Shown here: positions 24,301 through 35,763 of the stretch, piece after piece | How positions within the stretch are numbered: the stretch's first letter is position 1 | How the letters are laid out: each line of letters starts with the position of its first letter | Assembly: GCF_041260155.1 (NCBI RefSeq) | Contig: NC_091942.1 | Location: 6,820,001-6,884,000 of the forward strand | DNA length: 64,000 nucleotides | Reading direction: 5' to 3' | DNA from: Ptychodera flava | Lineage: Eukaryota; Hemichordata; Enteropneusta; Ptychoderidae | Program-made: the position numbers and the translations under genes | Notes under the pieces: generated by a model | Told to the model about the DNA's origin: nothing | The model's input: only the letters and a program-made list of their open reading frames with translations | Database searches by the model: none

Positions 24301-27300
24301 ATGACTGCACAATTCATGATGTTGGATCTTGTTCAAAATTAACAGACCACTTCCACCAACAAAACTTTGTGAACACCCAACGATTGAAAGTGTAAACTCA
24401 CGTTTTTAATTAAGACGTCAGCAACGACGTTACTACCGTACATAGCCGCTCTGAAAAAGAGTGAAAATGCAGCACGTAAGGTTTACATTGAGTCATGTGT
24501 CGAGTGTCGCGACAAATTACTGTGCTGTGTCGTAAGCCTCCTCCGTTGGAAAGTACCATGTGGAACGAAGGTGTTCGAGCAACTTGTCCGCCTCGATGAA
24601 ACTCATCCTCGTTCAAAGACGTTAATGGTGCGATTTTCTCAGTTTGAGTAATATACACTGAATACTGGTCGGCAAAGCACAGTCTCCTCGACTTAAGATT
24701 TTTCATCCTCGTACGTAAACTCTCAGATCCGTGTGTGATATTCTTAAACCTCTCTAATACTGTTTAATGTGTAACACGATTGGAACTAATTTGGGATAAT
24801 TGGATGGTGAAGTAATGTCTGTTTTATCTGCAAATGTAAGCTCATCTGCCTTCCTTTTTAAGTTATACACCTGTTTCTATGAGTAATTTGTAATATTGTA
24901 ACAATCAGCCAAAGAGCACCTAACACTTTTGAGAAATTTTAAAAACATGAAAATCCAATTATCCCAAATTAGTCCCAATCGTGTTGTGTGTTAACCTGTG
25001 CAATGGCGTCATTCTCTCGTGGTCCACAACATTCAGCTTGGCTCCTCTTCTCACCAGCATGGTTGTCATGTCGACATAGCCGATCACGGCTGCTGTATGG
25101 AGTGCAGTGAAACCGTTGCATTTCTGGGCGTTGATGTCTGCCCCAATGTCCAAACAGTACTCTGCGATCTAAAGTACCATAGATATACAGAAATAGCTCA
25201 GGATGTCGTTTGCAGTATATAATAAACAATCCGATGAAAGGATCGCATGTTTCGAGTATGTTCGCGGCGGTTATGCCAAGCAAACTTCTCTATTATTAAT
25301 CAAAAAGGTCTAGTATTCCATTATAATCTAATGTCTGCTAGAATATACGGCCTGATTTCTGATTATACGTTATTAAATCTTCATATTATAGGGCATTTAT
25401 TTAAAGTGACAAATGGGTCTTTATCATCACATGTCTCATTAAGATGCTCGTTTTCATGTCTGTGTAGATTATGTGGATCTGTATGTCTGACCGTCAGTCG
25501 CCATGTCAGTCCCACACACTTCTCTTATTGCATGGTCGTTTCTGCTGCTATCTTCATCATAGACCGACTGAGGTTAGACAAGATTTTAAGGTAGAAAGCG
25601 CCAAGGAGACAGATATTCGGACTCTCAAACTTTTACAATATTATTTTTGCCACTACTTGTGGAAGCTCATTTTGAAGCTTATGAAGTGAGTAAACATTCA
25701 ATTGGCTTAGTTTTGTGAAAAATATTGGAAACTTTGTTCTACCCTATAAAAAGAACATAGGGATGGCGGTCATTTTGAAATTCAAATATCGGTATAGGGT
25801 AATTTGTTTTTTAGTACAAAAATTTGCATGGTGACCCCGATTTTTATTCTAGATTTAAAAGTGAATGGTTGAATGTTTGCTCGAGGAAAGTTTGATCCAA
25901 ATTTTAAGTCTTTAACTTTCGAGGCGCGATCTACCTTAAACAGCAGCACTACATCTTGGTAAGGTAGAAATGGTAATGAATGATATTACCTCAATGTGAC
26001 TTCTTGCCACTGCTAACAGAAAAGTAGTGCTGCCTTCGTCGTCTTCATCCGCCATGAACATCTCACATGACAAATTTAGACTCCTGCCTGCGAGCACACG
26101 TGAAAAGTAGACAGAGATAAGTGATGGTGTTAATTGTAATTCATTTCATATAGCGCAATCAAATCAATACGGCTTAACGACAAATGTCATCAGTCAAAAG
26201 GCCGTTTCACTATAAATGTTTAATGTCGTGTTTTAAAGAGGAAATTTGATGTTCTCATTCGACGTTACAGAGTTCTGGAAAATCAAGTCAGCTTAGAAAA
26301 TAAGCCAATGGCGTTACCTAGACAATCAGGAGTTTTAACTCAATCCCGACGAATATTTCTTGTCTTGAAATAAGAAATGGTTATGAAAACTAAATTGATG
26401 AATTTTACCTGTATCTATTAACAGTTTCATTGTCGGCATGCTACCACATATTGCAGCGAACATTACAGGTGTGATGTCGTTAATCTCTTTGGCCGTCAGG
26501 TCGGCACCGTAACACAACTATCAAACAGGAAAAATGATAGTCAGTCGGTGGGCTGTATTTTTTAATTAGTCGTGTTACCTGCTAGTATGAAAATAAAAAT
26601 CCTACTTGCATATTATGATTACTTAAGACTTTCAGAGCACTTGCAGTATTTTCGCGTCGCGTCTGTATTCTGAACTAGCTGTCTCATAGCCTTTTAGGCG
26701 AGCGGCATGCTCACCTATTTTCGCACTTATAATGTACCCACCCTACATACAGCAAATCATTCCGCATTTGAAAGCTTTATTATCTCTACTTTAAGAAAAT
26801 TGACGATGTGGAGCTGTCAAGTAGGGCCATAACCCCTAATTTGCATAAGCACACGGGTATCCAATTTGCATAAATGCGATATAAAATTAGAAATTCATTG
26901 TTAACTACTCTAAACATACTTTTAAACTATCGAGTGATATATCAAATGAAAGGTATTTGGATGTACAATACAAAATGGATATTCAAACAGATATTTGAAT
27001 TAATTTCACTGAATTTTTGTCATATTTATTTTGAAAAAAATATTTTCCCCTTTGAATAACAATATTTTAAAAATTTTAACACATAAAGCCACATAATACA
27101 GATACATCATACATCATTTGAAAGCTTATTACCTCTACTTGAAGAAAATAGACAATTTTGATCTATCAAGTACGGTCGTAGCCCTTAATTTGCATAATTC
27201 AGACGGGTAAATAATTTGCATAAATGTGATAGAATTAGGAAATATATCAAGTACTCTAAACATTCTTTAAACTATCGAGTGATATATCAAATGAAAGGTA

Positions 27301-30300
27301 TTTGCATGTAGAATACAAAATGGATATCCAAAGAGATATTAAAATGATTTTACTAAAATATTTTCTTATTAAAGTAGAACAATATATTTTCTCCTTTTAA
27401 ATAACGATATTTTAATAATTTCAATACGTAGAACCGCATCATATATCAAACGTCATTTGAACGCCTACTGTCTCTGCTACACGAAAAATTGACGATATGC
27501 AGCTGCCAAATAGGGCCGTAATTCTTTAATTTGCATAATGCACACGAGTACCTAATTTGCATGACTCCGATAGAATTACAAAATTCATTGTTAAGTACTC
27601 TACACTTGCTTTCAAACTATCGAGTGATATCAAATGAAAGGCATTTGCATGTAGAATAGAACTATGAACTCAAAACTTGTATTCGAAATATTCCTATTGA
27701 ATATTTTCATTTAAATCTTAAATATCTTGACTCATATTTAATATTCAAAAAATTGTGTAGTAAATACGAATAACGCCCACATTATGGGCATAAATATTTG
27801 AATTTATTTTGCAATTAATTTTTGTTTGTTGAGGATACGCAGACTGGAACCTTTCCCGGTCTAATTTCCATATAGCTGAACAACAAGAACATATAAAACC
27901 AATTGGAACTTATTCGGGATAATTTGATCTTCATATTTTTTTCAAATTTCTCAAAAGTAATTGGTGTCTTATAGCTGACTGTTGAAATATTACAAATTAC
28001 TCTTAAAAACAAGTGAAAAAAGCATTTGCAAATTAAACCGACTCTACTTCACCATCAAATTATCCCAAATAAGTTCCAATCGTGTTATAAATAGCTGTGT
28101 GTTGAATAGCCCTTTTACATTATTGATGTAATTTTAGTTTGAATTGCTCTAGAAATCTTGTTTTGGTGGATAATTACCACATCTGTGTTACATCGATCGT
28201 TTCAGTTCAGCTATGTGGAACATGAAGACGGAAGGCACTATATTTCATTTTGTCGTATTTATTGTTATATAATAAAGGGAAAGCAACTCAACACATTGTT
28301 CATATTTTCGTTGTTTGCGTTTTGTGTATGATATTGTGTACATTATCAGTGTATATTATGTTTGGCTGTTTTATATAAAGCGTTGATTAGCCATGGCGAG
28401 TATTCCACTGAAAGTAAAATACTAACACCACTGTTCAGTTGGCACCTCATGCCATGAAGGTGAACGAGTCAGTGACGCGTTTCTGTTTGACTGTGTCTGT
28501 GAAGCCCGACCGCTCTGGAACCTCGGAATGTCACGCTCGAGCACGTGTGCACCCAGGCGCTTTAATATTTTGAGATTTGCCATCCAAAAGAACAGTAAAA
28601 AAGATAAGAAAGAAAGAAACAGTATAGGTACCATATTCACAACAAAAATGTCACGAATGAAGACTCGTGGATAGCGAAACTCTAATTCTCTGTTCATTAT
28701 TAATTACTTGTCAACTTTGGCGATACTCACCAGCAGATCACACATGGATGCGTTACCTCGACTGGCAACATAATGGAGAGGTGTCATGTGATCCTTATCA
28801 CGGGCGTTGACGTCAGCACCTACGTATAAAAAGAGCTAGAAAAGCCAAAATAAGTTAAAAAATATTAAAAGAGTGACTTTCCTAGAGATGGAATGATTGA
28901 TTGTTTGTGTTTAGAAGGTTGACATTTGTATAAAATCGAATATTAACTGATATATCTCTGCTTACTTTGGTGGCTTCAAAGTGTCCCTCCTTGGTACACA
29001 AGTGCAATGGTACCTGCCCCTTGTCATCTCTGGCATTGACGTCTGCTCCGTGTTTTATCAGGCGCCTGATGATGTTCGTGAAATTAGAACGGGCCGCCAG
29101 GTGCAGGGCCGTCATCTTGTACCCAGGTAATTTTTCGTTTACGCCTTTGAAATTGAATAGAGGAGGATACGCCAAGAATATACTTATTTTTCTTGTGTTT
29201 GTAAAAAGTCAGGACCGGGAGTCAGGAACGATAAAAATTGCTGATCTGTTCGTTAGATGCAACTTTCAAGGTTTCAAATGAAAATGAATAAACAGACATG
29301 ATTGCTGCAAACACGTGTAAAAAAGGCTAGATTATCATTCTCCTCCCCGTCATCCAACCAGAAGCAATGCTCGTACTCCCAAGATTCAATGCAAACTTTT
29401 CTTTCCGAAATAGTTGTTTTCGATATTGACAATATGTTAGATCGACACCAGTGAAGGTGAACAATTCAAGCAGCGTTATTTTCTCACAGAAACGTTGAAG
29501 TAATTTTGTTTCCTTATTTTCTGCCGGGACCACATTTAATCTTTTGGTAAGATTGAGTTAATTTTGACTGCTCAGAATATGAGGTTTGTTTTCACGCCGA
29601 TGGTGACAGTAGTTTATTATTTTTGTGCATTTCCGTGATTAGGACCAGTGAGGCAGTCACCGTAACTAACTCGATGTAACAATCAAACTTCTCTTTTTCA
29701 TTGCGCTGACTGGAGAAGTACAAACGTTTCACTCACCGACGTTTCTGTTCAGCAGTTCCTGAACCACGTCCTTGTGGTTGAACCTGACGGCGTAGTGCAG
29801 TGCGGTGGCACCCAGCGAATCCCGCACATCCAAAAGCCATGGCTTCTCGTCCAGCAGCCGTTTACAGTCACTGATGTCACCAAATTTGGCAGCCTAGGAG
29901 TAAATGTACAATTATGATATTTGGCTGCAAATAACGATTTGGAGTGATGTTCATTAATTTATACAGGCGGAGTTGTAACCCTGAATATGGTTATTAGTTC
30001 AGTTGGTATCTTACCAGGTTGTCTGTTATGCTCAGGAGACTAGAAGTTTTACGACTGAACGATCCGACACCCTGTTGCTGGCAGCATGTGTAAAATATTG
30101 CGCGATTCCAGCTGCCGTTTTATAAAAAAATAAATGCAACGATATTTTTTATCATAAAATATTAAATCGGCATAAAATCTGTCAAAATAATGTGATAGAG
30201 TGCTGAATAGCGATACTATGTACTCTAGTTTTTATGTAGGCAATGCTGACGAACACTTTCACTGCAATGGTCTTCCTTCTTGTCGCTAAGAAAACATTGA

Positions 30301-30793
30301 CTTGAAATAATTACAAATAGTTCGGATGGCATAAGGATAGTTTCGTTTTTGAACGATAATAAATGATGAACGTAAAATCTGCGAAGCAAGCGTTATTCGT
30401 GTTTTGATATGACAGACTGATCAAGTGCCAGCGATCCCGTAGACTGTATTCTGTTCTCCCTCCCAGGAAGCTGAATATCTTTCGTCATACCTGCCAGATA
30501 TCTATGTCCGTGTCCTCCGGATCACAGTTAGCAACTGGAGAGTCCACGCTAAATATCAGGTTCTGCAAGGTATTACTTTGTTGTGCATTTGCCCTCGCCG
30601 ACCTCAGAGTCCTCGTCTTGGTCGCCCATCTCTGAGCGGCAATTTGCTGGGCTTGCATCGAGGACACGAGGTTGGTCCACGTCTGTGTTCTATCCAAAGA
30701 CGACCGAACCTTACGGCCTGTCTCGGAACCTTCCGACAACTGAGGTGCCGATGAGGGCCCGATTTCTCGTTTACGTCGGAAGATGGACGCCAT
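11716..30793 (-). CDS. TRPA1-like ankyrin cation channel, gene B (complete, 26 exons, 1162 aa)
   Basis: A complete TRPA-family channel. Exons in transcript order: 30491-30793, 29737-29893, 28966-29144, 28731-28835, 26409-26517, 25990-26087, 24996-25168, 24402-24450, 23685-23969, 23164-23246, 22613-22774, 22157-22268, 21661-21830, 20879-21023, 20185-20268, 19424-19494, 18933-19101, 18401-18526, 16722-16888, 16073-16133, 15864-15932, 15232-15411, 14776-14844, 14055-14162, 13215-13330, 11716-11854. They sum to 3489 nt with no frame break and end in TGA. The ATG (30793) has context AAAATGG. Residues 1-101 are a basic, low-complexity N-terminus; about 102-661 ankyrin repeats; 662-761 pre-S1; 762-1019 S1-S6 with pore; then the TRP-like helix and tail. 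Human TRPA1 is about 1119 aa, so the length fits. Exon 24 uses a GC donor (AAG|GCAAGT). Expected to be a plasma-membrane tetrameric Ca2+/cation channel; its stimulus cannot be read from sequence. Confidence 0.93.
12930..13190 (+). mobile_element. Decayed copy of the ~350-bp MITE family
   Basis: Retains the family core (GCGGTCGTTTTGAATTTCAA, then ATATTGG, then AAATTTGCA, and CTGAATGGTTGCAAG). Termini are lost. It lies in intron 25 of gene B, ending about 25 bp from the exon 25 donor. Confidence 0.45.
13871..13984. mobile_element. Hairpin element (~114 bp) in gene B intron 24
   Basis: Two arms of about 50 bp are near-perfect inverted copies: TATAGCCCAAACAAGGGACT ... GTCCCATGTTTGGGCTATA, with a short central loop (CCTCCTTACGTC). 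It could be a hairpin MITE and would form a strong stem in the pre-mRNA 71 bp after... the exon 24 donor lies on its far side at 14054. Confidence 0.6.
15232..15932 (-). other. Gene B S5, pore loop and S6, exons 21-22
   Basis: Exon 21 (15864-15932) encodes S5 ([17 protein letters not shown]). Exon 22 (15232-15411) encodes the pore loop with [14 protein letters not shown], the counterpart of human MMLGDINYRES, and S6 with [16 protein letters not shown]. The Asp of the human selectivity region (Asp915) is Glu here. Confidence 0.92.
16073..19101 (-). other. Gene B membrane segments S1-S4, exons 17-20
   Basis: S1 is [20 protein letters not shown] in exon 17 (18933-19101), followed by an extracellular loop with CPLPAG. 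S2 is in exon 18 (18401-18526; [16 protein letters not shown]). S3 is [17 protein letters not shown] and the start of S4 [17 protein letters not shown] in exon 19 (16722-16888). Exon 20 (16073-16133) completes S4 and the linker with [17 protein letters not shown]4 lacks the regular arginine ladder of voltage-gated channels, as in TRP channels. Confidence 0.9.
16240..16552 (-). mobile_element. ~350-bp MITE family, copy in gene B intron 19
   Basis: Reverse-orientation copy. Ends are TTTAAGGTAGTATGCGC at the left and GAGCATTATACCTTAAA at the right, inverted to each other. The core includes GGGGTCACCC, TTTGGTACTAG and GCAATTCAAAATGG. No coding potential. Confidence 0.65.
19424..21023 (-). other. 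Gene B pre-S1 linker, exons 14-16
   Basis: Exons 20879-21023, 20185-20268 and 19424-19494, residues about 662-761. The segment aligns without gaps over long runs to the vertebrate TRPA1 linker: RLIEKLPN against human MIEYLPE, VLDKC against LLDFC, VTYNF against IEYNF, and [15 protein letters not shown] against LLNHPVCKEYLLMKW. At the positions of human Cys621, Cys641, Cys665 and Lys710 gene B has Ile, Thr, Asp and Arg. Confidence 0.85.
19621..19975. repeat. Compound tetranucleotide tract (GTAT)n/(GGAT)n/(TACG)n
   Basis: Two similar blocks in tandem, each GTATG-rich followed or preceded by (GGAT)n, and each (GGAT)n run ends in the same GGATGCCGTATTTGT (about 19683-19697 and 19969-19983). The middle contains a (TACG)n run at 19753-19790. 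Lies in intron 15 of gene B. Confidence 0.95.
21268..21312. repeat. (AT)n microsatellite
   Basis: About 22 AT units in intron 13 of gene B, followed by further TATA-rich sequence that can fold back. Confidence 0.95.
24773..24985 (-). mobile_element. ~205-bp MITE family, copy 1 (gene B intron 7)
   Basis: Terminal inverted repeats AACACGATTGGAACTAATTT...AAATTAGTCCCAATCGTGTT. The interior is in reverse orientation relative to copies 3 and 4 (TGAGTAATTTGTAATATTG, TTTTGAGAAATTTT). Its right end is only 10 bp from the exon 7 donor (GTTAAC at 24990-24995). Confidence 0.8.
25585..25940 (+). mobile_element. ~350-bp MITE family, best copy (gene B intron 6)
   Basis: Inverted ends TTTTAAGGTAGAAAGCGCC and GGCGCGATCTACCTTAAA. 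Core: ACAGATATTCGGACTCTCAA, GGGATGGCGGTCATTTTGAA, TGGTGACCCCGATTTTTATT, GAGGAAAGTTTGA. No coding potential. It ends 49 bp downstream of the exon 6 donor. Confidence 0.75.
26745..27770. repeat. Three tandem copies of a ~345-bp AT-rich repeat
   Basis: Units start near 26745, 27100 and 27440. Each carries CATTTGAAAGC, TAGGGCC, TAATTTGCATAA, CTATCGAGTGATAT and CAAATGAAAGG in the same order. Divergence between units is moderate, and the third unit decays after about 27660. Lies in intron 4 of gene B. Eight ATTTGCAT octamers occur across the array. Confidence 0.85.
27897..28086 (+). mobile_element. ~205-bp MITE family, copy 2 (gene B intron 4)
   Basis: Ends CCAATTGGAACTTATTCGGG and CCCAAATAAGTTCCAATCGTG; interior TTTCAAATTTCTCAAAAGTA and TTACAAATTACTCTTAAAAA. 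More diverged than copies 3 and 4. Confidence 0.75.
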
Positions 30794-32675
30794 TTTGAAT
30801 GTCGTTTGCGTCACTCTCACGGCGGACGTCGCTTGCTTCAAGTTGGTCGGATGACCTCGTTACCTCACCGAATTAAAGAATTCTACACAAAGGCGAGACA
30901 ACAAAGCGCTCCATCCAAATCGATAAGGAGGACAAAAGTCTTTTGTTATTTACACTCTCACCAATAAACTCTGTTTGTCAAGTCACTCACAGACCGACAG
31001 ATAATGTTGTGCGTCTTCGTCGTAAAGTTTACGGTGATTGAACTTTTTAAAGAATTCCTTAAAATTCTGAAGTTCATTTTTTTAAATAAAGAGAACATTT
31101 TGATTCAATGCAACTTAGTCAGGAACCATACTTGCCTAAAATAATGCAACATTTGAAATTCAAACCGGTGTTTTATGTTAGTTAATTCTGTTGTCTGTGA
31201 GCATAACCTGTAAAAACACCTCTTGTCTTAAGTCACGAAGTCAAGACGTTTTTTTGTTTTTTCTAAAGAGGGTCCAATGTTTTCGAGAAAAATAAAGAAC
31301 ATTGCAGCTTAGATGGTGTAGCCGTATCTGTCAGTACATGCGTAGTAATTCATCACTTTTGAGGTTTTGCTGACGGCGTAATTTGTCAGTATTTCTGCAA
31401 TCTATTAATAGACATTATTGAATACAAATATACTGTTAAATATAGTGACTGTCGATTTGTTGCCTTGCCAACGCTAACAAAGCTAATGATAACAATATAT
31501 TACAATAATATATCATAAATAACATTAAAGTGAGAATAAAAAATGTTGATAGTTGATAATTATCATCAGAAAGACATCTAATCGAACTCAACCTCATGAC
31601 TAATTGAGACCATAATTTTGCAAAATGAAAGAACGACTGTTCTTTCATGTTGCGGTGATTTCTTTAAATCATAACAAACTTTGATAAACGATGAAAAATA
31701 TACACTTACCATATTTTTGTACTAACAACAAACATGTTCTATTTTTTGACCGAGTGCTATAAGCACGATGAGAAATATCGTAACTCAAAATGCTCAGCGT
31801 GTGGATTATGGAGTCCATCACGAACAAACATAGCAACCAGGTCCTGTAACCTGAACTGGCTATAAATATCACAAATTTGAAGCTTTTTTGAACAAAGATG
31901 TAATATATACACCATGTTTACTGCTTTATATAATGCACACAATTCGGTTTTGAATAAAAAATCTCTGGGATACGATTTACAAGTGCGTCCCAACACAGTA
32001 ACACCAAAGAAATGCATGGTGAAATGAAAATACTGTAGAGCACCACTAAAATATTTTGTGGGGCGATGGATCTCCATTTGTAAAACATTCTTGTCAATCT
32101 ATAATTCTAAATAATCTATAATTGTCAATCTGATAACATTTTGATATGATTTTATCGATTAAGATCGCTGTGGTCAAAAATGGCATGAGATCCCCATAAG
32201 CATTAAACTTCATTCAGCGCAACACTGAACAGAGCCTTCAGCCTCCCTGAAATAAGGAGACGTTTCCTGTTCTGAGTCTGCGCGGAAACGTTGCCATAAC
32301 CGGGTCGTGTCTTGTCAGCTCCAGATCAGCGGACGCATGGTGTGCAAATTACCGTAAAGTGACAGACGTATTATTTACCCCATTACTATAAAACCTGATC
32401 ATTGTACCGAATTTAAAAGCCAATTTGCCATTTGCCTAATCCCGCCAATTTTAGGCGCAGAGACTTTCATACTGGCCAGCTTTCCAGAAAGTGAAATACA
32501 ATGTTTCAGTTTAACCTACGGAAACACTTCCAAGCCAAATGAATAATGGCGGGAAAAGTCTGTACAGTGAATGTGCAATATCACGGTGCCCTGCATCGAT
32601 TGGAGTCGACGTGTGACTGTTTCTAGTCGCTTGACTTGACAGGCAATGCTCACTGGAGTCTCATGTAACACTGGG

Positions 32676-33069
32676 ACATTAAAAGATGTAAAAATTTGCT
32701 TGGCACCGTCTCGAAAGCCTTGTAACGTCACCAACCTAAATTTGGGACATAGACTCATTGTTGTCAGCGCTGCACAATAACGTCGCCTGGCGAAAGACTA
32801 CTCCATGCAGCATGGCGCCTCTGTTCAAACGAAAGAATTCTGTAGTTCGTAGACACAGGTAAACATCTAACCATCTTCAGAGACATTAAAAGATGTAAAA
32901 TATTGCTTGGCACCGTCTCGAAAGCCTTGTAACGTCACCAACCTAAATTTGGGACATAGACTCACTGTTGTCAGCGCTACACAATAACGTTGCCTGGCGA
33001 CAGCTCCGCCTCTGTTCAAACGAAAGAATGTTGTAGTTCGTAGATGCAGGTAAATATCTAGCCATCTTT
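32676..33069. repeat. Tandem duplication, 207-bp period
   Basis: Copy 1 is 32676-32882, copy 2 is 32883-33069. Both start ACATTAAAAGATGTAAAA and share CTTGGCACCGTCTCGAAAGC and AACCTAAATTTGGGACATAG. Copy 2 has lost about 20 bp (the CTACTCCATGCAGCATGG stretch). Identity is otherwise very high, so the duplication looks recent. Confidence 0.9.
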
Positions 33070-33851
33070 GATTTGTTAACGGATATATCGAAACACTACC
33101 ATCTTGTGAACAGAATCTGCTACAAGCACTTGTCTAATATACTGTTCTCTACTGCTATTTTGTTTTCATATTATTCGTTTGATGTTGTGGACAACTTACT
33201 ATGTCACTTTTCAATTTAGGCCAATGGCTAGTCAAGGTTCAGTAACTGTTGAAAACTAATCGTCACTTCCGTTTTGAAATATGATTTCTTGACCGTGTCT
33301 GGCAGTGCGAGATGTAAGTTATTTAAGCATAATTAGAGTTTCATTCATTAAATAACGGTGTCGTTTTCATTCTCGCTTCATAGTCCCACGCGGTGATTTT
33401 TGCTGCCAATAAGGGGGAACATATTGTGATCAATGTAGGAACCATAATTCCGAATAAGGTGGAAACTCAACAAGATTTTTACTATACCGCGACCTACAAC
33501 TTTTTTCACCACAAAGACCTGTTTCAACAGAAAAGCCTTTGAAAGACTTAGAGAAGTTGAGGGAAGAACAAATTTAGGAGGCTCTTAATAATAACTTGTC
33601 TGTAAATTCCATATTTTACTAATATCTTATTGGCCTATAGTGCTGTTCAGTCTTGTTTCAAATTTTTGATAAGATCTTTATTCTAAATTATTCTGCTGTG
33701 ACAGTTTACCGCCTTATTCAACATGGTGATGTCATAGTGACTTGGTAGTAACCATGACAACAACAAACAACATTGCCTGTCGTGATCGTCTACACAACCT
33801 ACGGACTCGGCCGCATTGTTAAATAAATCTGCTTTTATTACAACTGTATTG

Positions 33852-33865
33852 CCCCCCCCCCCCCC
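33852..33865. repeat. Poly(C) run, 14 nt
   Basis: Homopolymer of 14 C in the B-C spacer; its length is prone to sequencing error. Confidence 0.9.
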
Positions 33866-34489
33866 GAACAATGACACCCAGTGCTGGCAGATTGCTAGTA
33901 TCATAGATGAGGTACACAGACTTAAACAAACAAAATACTTCACAACAATCTTCTGACTTGAAAGAATGTTTCTTCCTCTTCAATCAACATTAGCGCCGAC
34001 GCTTTTCCGCGACCCATTTCAATCTTCCTGATACATGAATCTTGTCTGACAGGCACTTAAATCATTGAAACACACACCTAGTGTTTGTTAACTTTCGTCT
34101 AGGTATCACTGACGCTGTTCTTGTTGATATGTCGTAGTAATTGGACTGCACTAATAGCATATATGTCAAGCCTGATGCCATGCGAATCGACGTCAAAGAG
34201 ACAATGACAATGTGATAAATAAGCACATCGCAATTCAGTCTGCACATTGATATTTTATCAGAGAGCTCTGCCGACGGCAGTGCATTAACTTGTCACAAAT
34301 GAAAAGTGTTTCTGAAGATTGGTGAGGTGAAATGAGCTTCACCATGACAGCGAGGATAATATTTGGCGACGTAAAAAACACCAAAGTTCTATTATAACAT
34401 TAGAAACGTTCTTTACACTGTATGTAAAATGTAAAGAATTATTTACAGAAGTACAACAACTTTGACCCGTAGGAAAAAACACTTCAAAC

Positions 34490-34495
34490 TTTAAT
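34490..34495 (-). promoter_or_regulatory. Candidate poly(A) signal of gene C (ATTAAA)
   Basis: ATTAAA on the minus strand about 133 nt after the stop codon; no AATAAA seen closer. Confidence 0.35.
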
Positions 34496-34627
34496 CGTAG
34501 TTGGCGCTTTTCCGTTGCTTTCGGCGTCAAGCTTGGCTGCCATTGAACAGATGTACATAGGACGCTGTCGCTACCGCACTTAATACAAACTGTCCTAAAT
34601 GATGTCACGATGGTTCTGTCGGTATAG

Positions 34628-35489
34628 CTACAGATCCATGACGCTCCATGTACTGCGTGCTTTGTGCAGTGGTGACGGTTCGTCGATCTCAACATCCAGG
34701 TTCATTTTCTCGCTGATCTTGGTCAAAATTTCGGTTTGCTGCTGCAGCATGGAGAATACAACTTTAAAGCTGGAATGGAAAGCATGAGCAAATGAGAAAA
34801 AAGGCGATTCGGAAGATTCCTGACTCTAAAGTTAACTTTGTGGTCACGGTGGAAACGTCAGACACTCTCCGATCAGACTAATAATAAAACTGGTATCTAC
34901 AAGCGAACATTGGTACCTGGCTTTCTGCTTATTGAGTTGTTGTCTCAGTTCTTCAACTTTGGTCTTGTCCCGGTCTTTGTCTCTGAGAGTTACGAACTCT
35001 GTATTATCTGACCTGCCCAGAAAGAATCGCGTCACCTAGGAAACCATAACAAAATGCAAATGAACTTAGTCGTAGGTCCACACAGTACGTCCCCAGATAT
35101 CTCACTCCTGATAGATGCATAGACGCTCGATTCTCCTGGCCATTGGTCAAGTGCACATCTATACACCCATTTGTCCATCATTTTTCATTCATCCATTCAT
35201 CCATCAATATTCATTGGATTCAATCCATCCATTCATCTGTCCGTACGCTGTCATATCCATCTTACCATCTCTTTATGATGTGCTAGTAAGGTAAACAATC
35301 CACCAGTCGTTCAATTTAACTACTGTCCTTTCAAGAGAGAAACCCCAGTAGCCTGAGGTTCGAGCGTTGAGCTGTACGACAAAGGTTAAATTTTTATTTC
35401 ACCGATCAGACTGTCCAGTTAATTTTTTATAAAGAATATATGCCTAAAGCATTGTGTAACTTTGGCTATTAGGCGCTATATACATTTGT

Positions 35490-35534
<45 letters not shown>

Positions 35535-35546
35535 GGACAGACAGAC

Positions 35547-35633
<87 letters not shown>

Positions 35634-35731
35634 CAGACAACTTACTGCTGTACTACGTTGATAATGGCCTATGGACTCATCGAATGGATTTGATAACCCC
35701 GTTGTTCCTCCATTCGTCCTATCATCCAAAT

Positions 35732-35763
<32 letters not shown>

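Larger units (their letters stand above)
21661..29893 (-). other. Gene B ankyrin-repeat block, exons 2-13
   Basis: Twelve exons encode roughly 14-15 ankyrin repeats (residues 102-661). Clear consensus motifs in order include [123 protein letters not shown] and [11 protein letters not shown]. Degenerate repeats occur at exons 5-6 ([22 protein letters not shown]). Exon 8 is a 49-nt micro-exon. Exon sizes 179, 109, 98, 173, 49, 83, 162, 112 and 170 equal those of gene C. Confidence 0.92.
30794..34627. other. Spacer between gene B start and gene C stop
   Basis: No coding region recognised. It should contain the promoter of gene B just right of 30793, but I see no convincing TATA box there. It also holds a 207-bp tandem duplication (32676-33069), a C-run at 33852-33865 and the probable 3' end of gene C. 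Confidence 0.7.

Noticed and set aside
35469-35744. Open frame with SIYL and VCLS repeats
   Set aside because: Translation of the ACAG/ATAG microsatellite.
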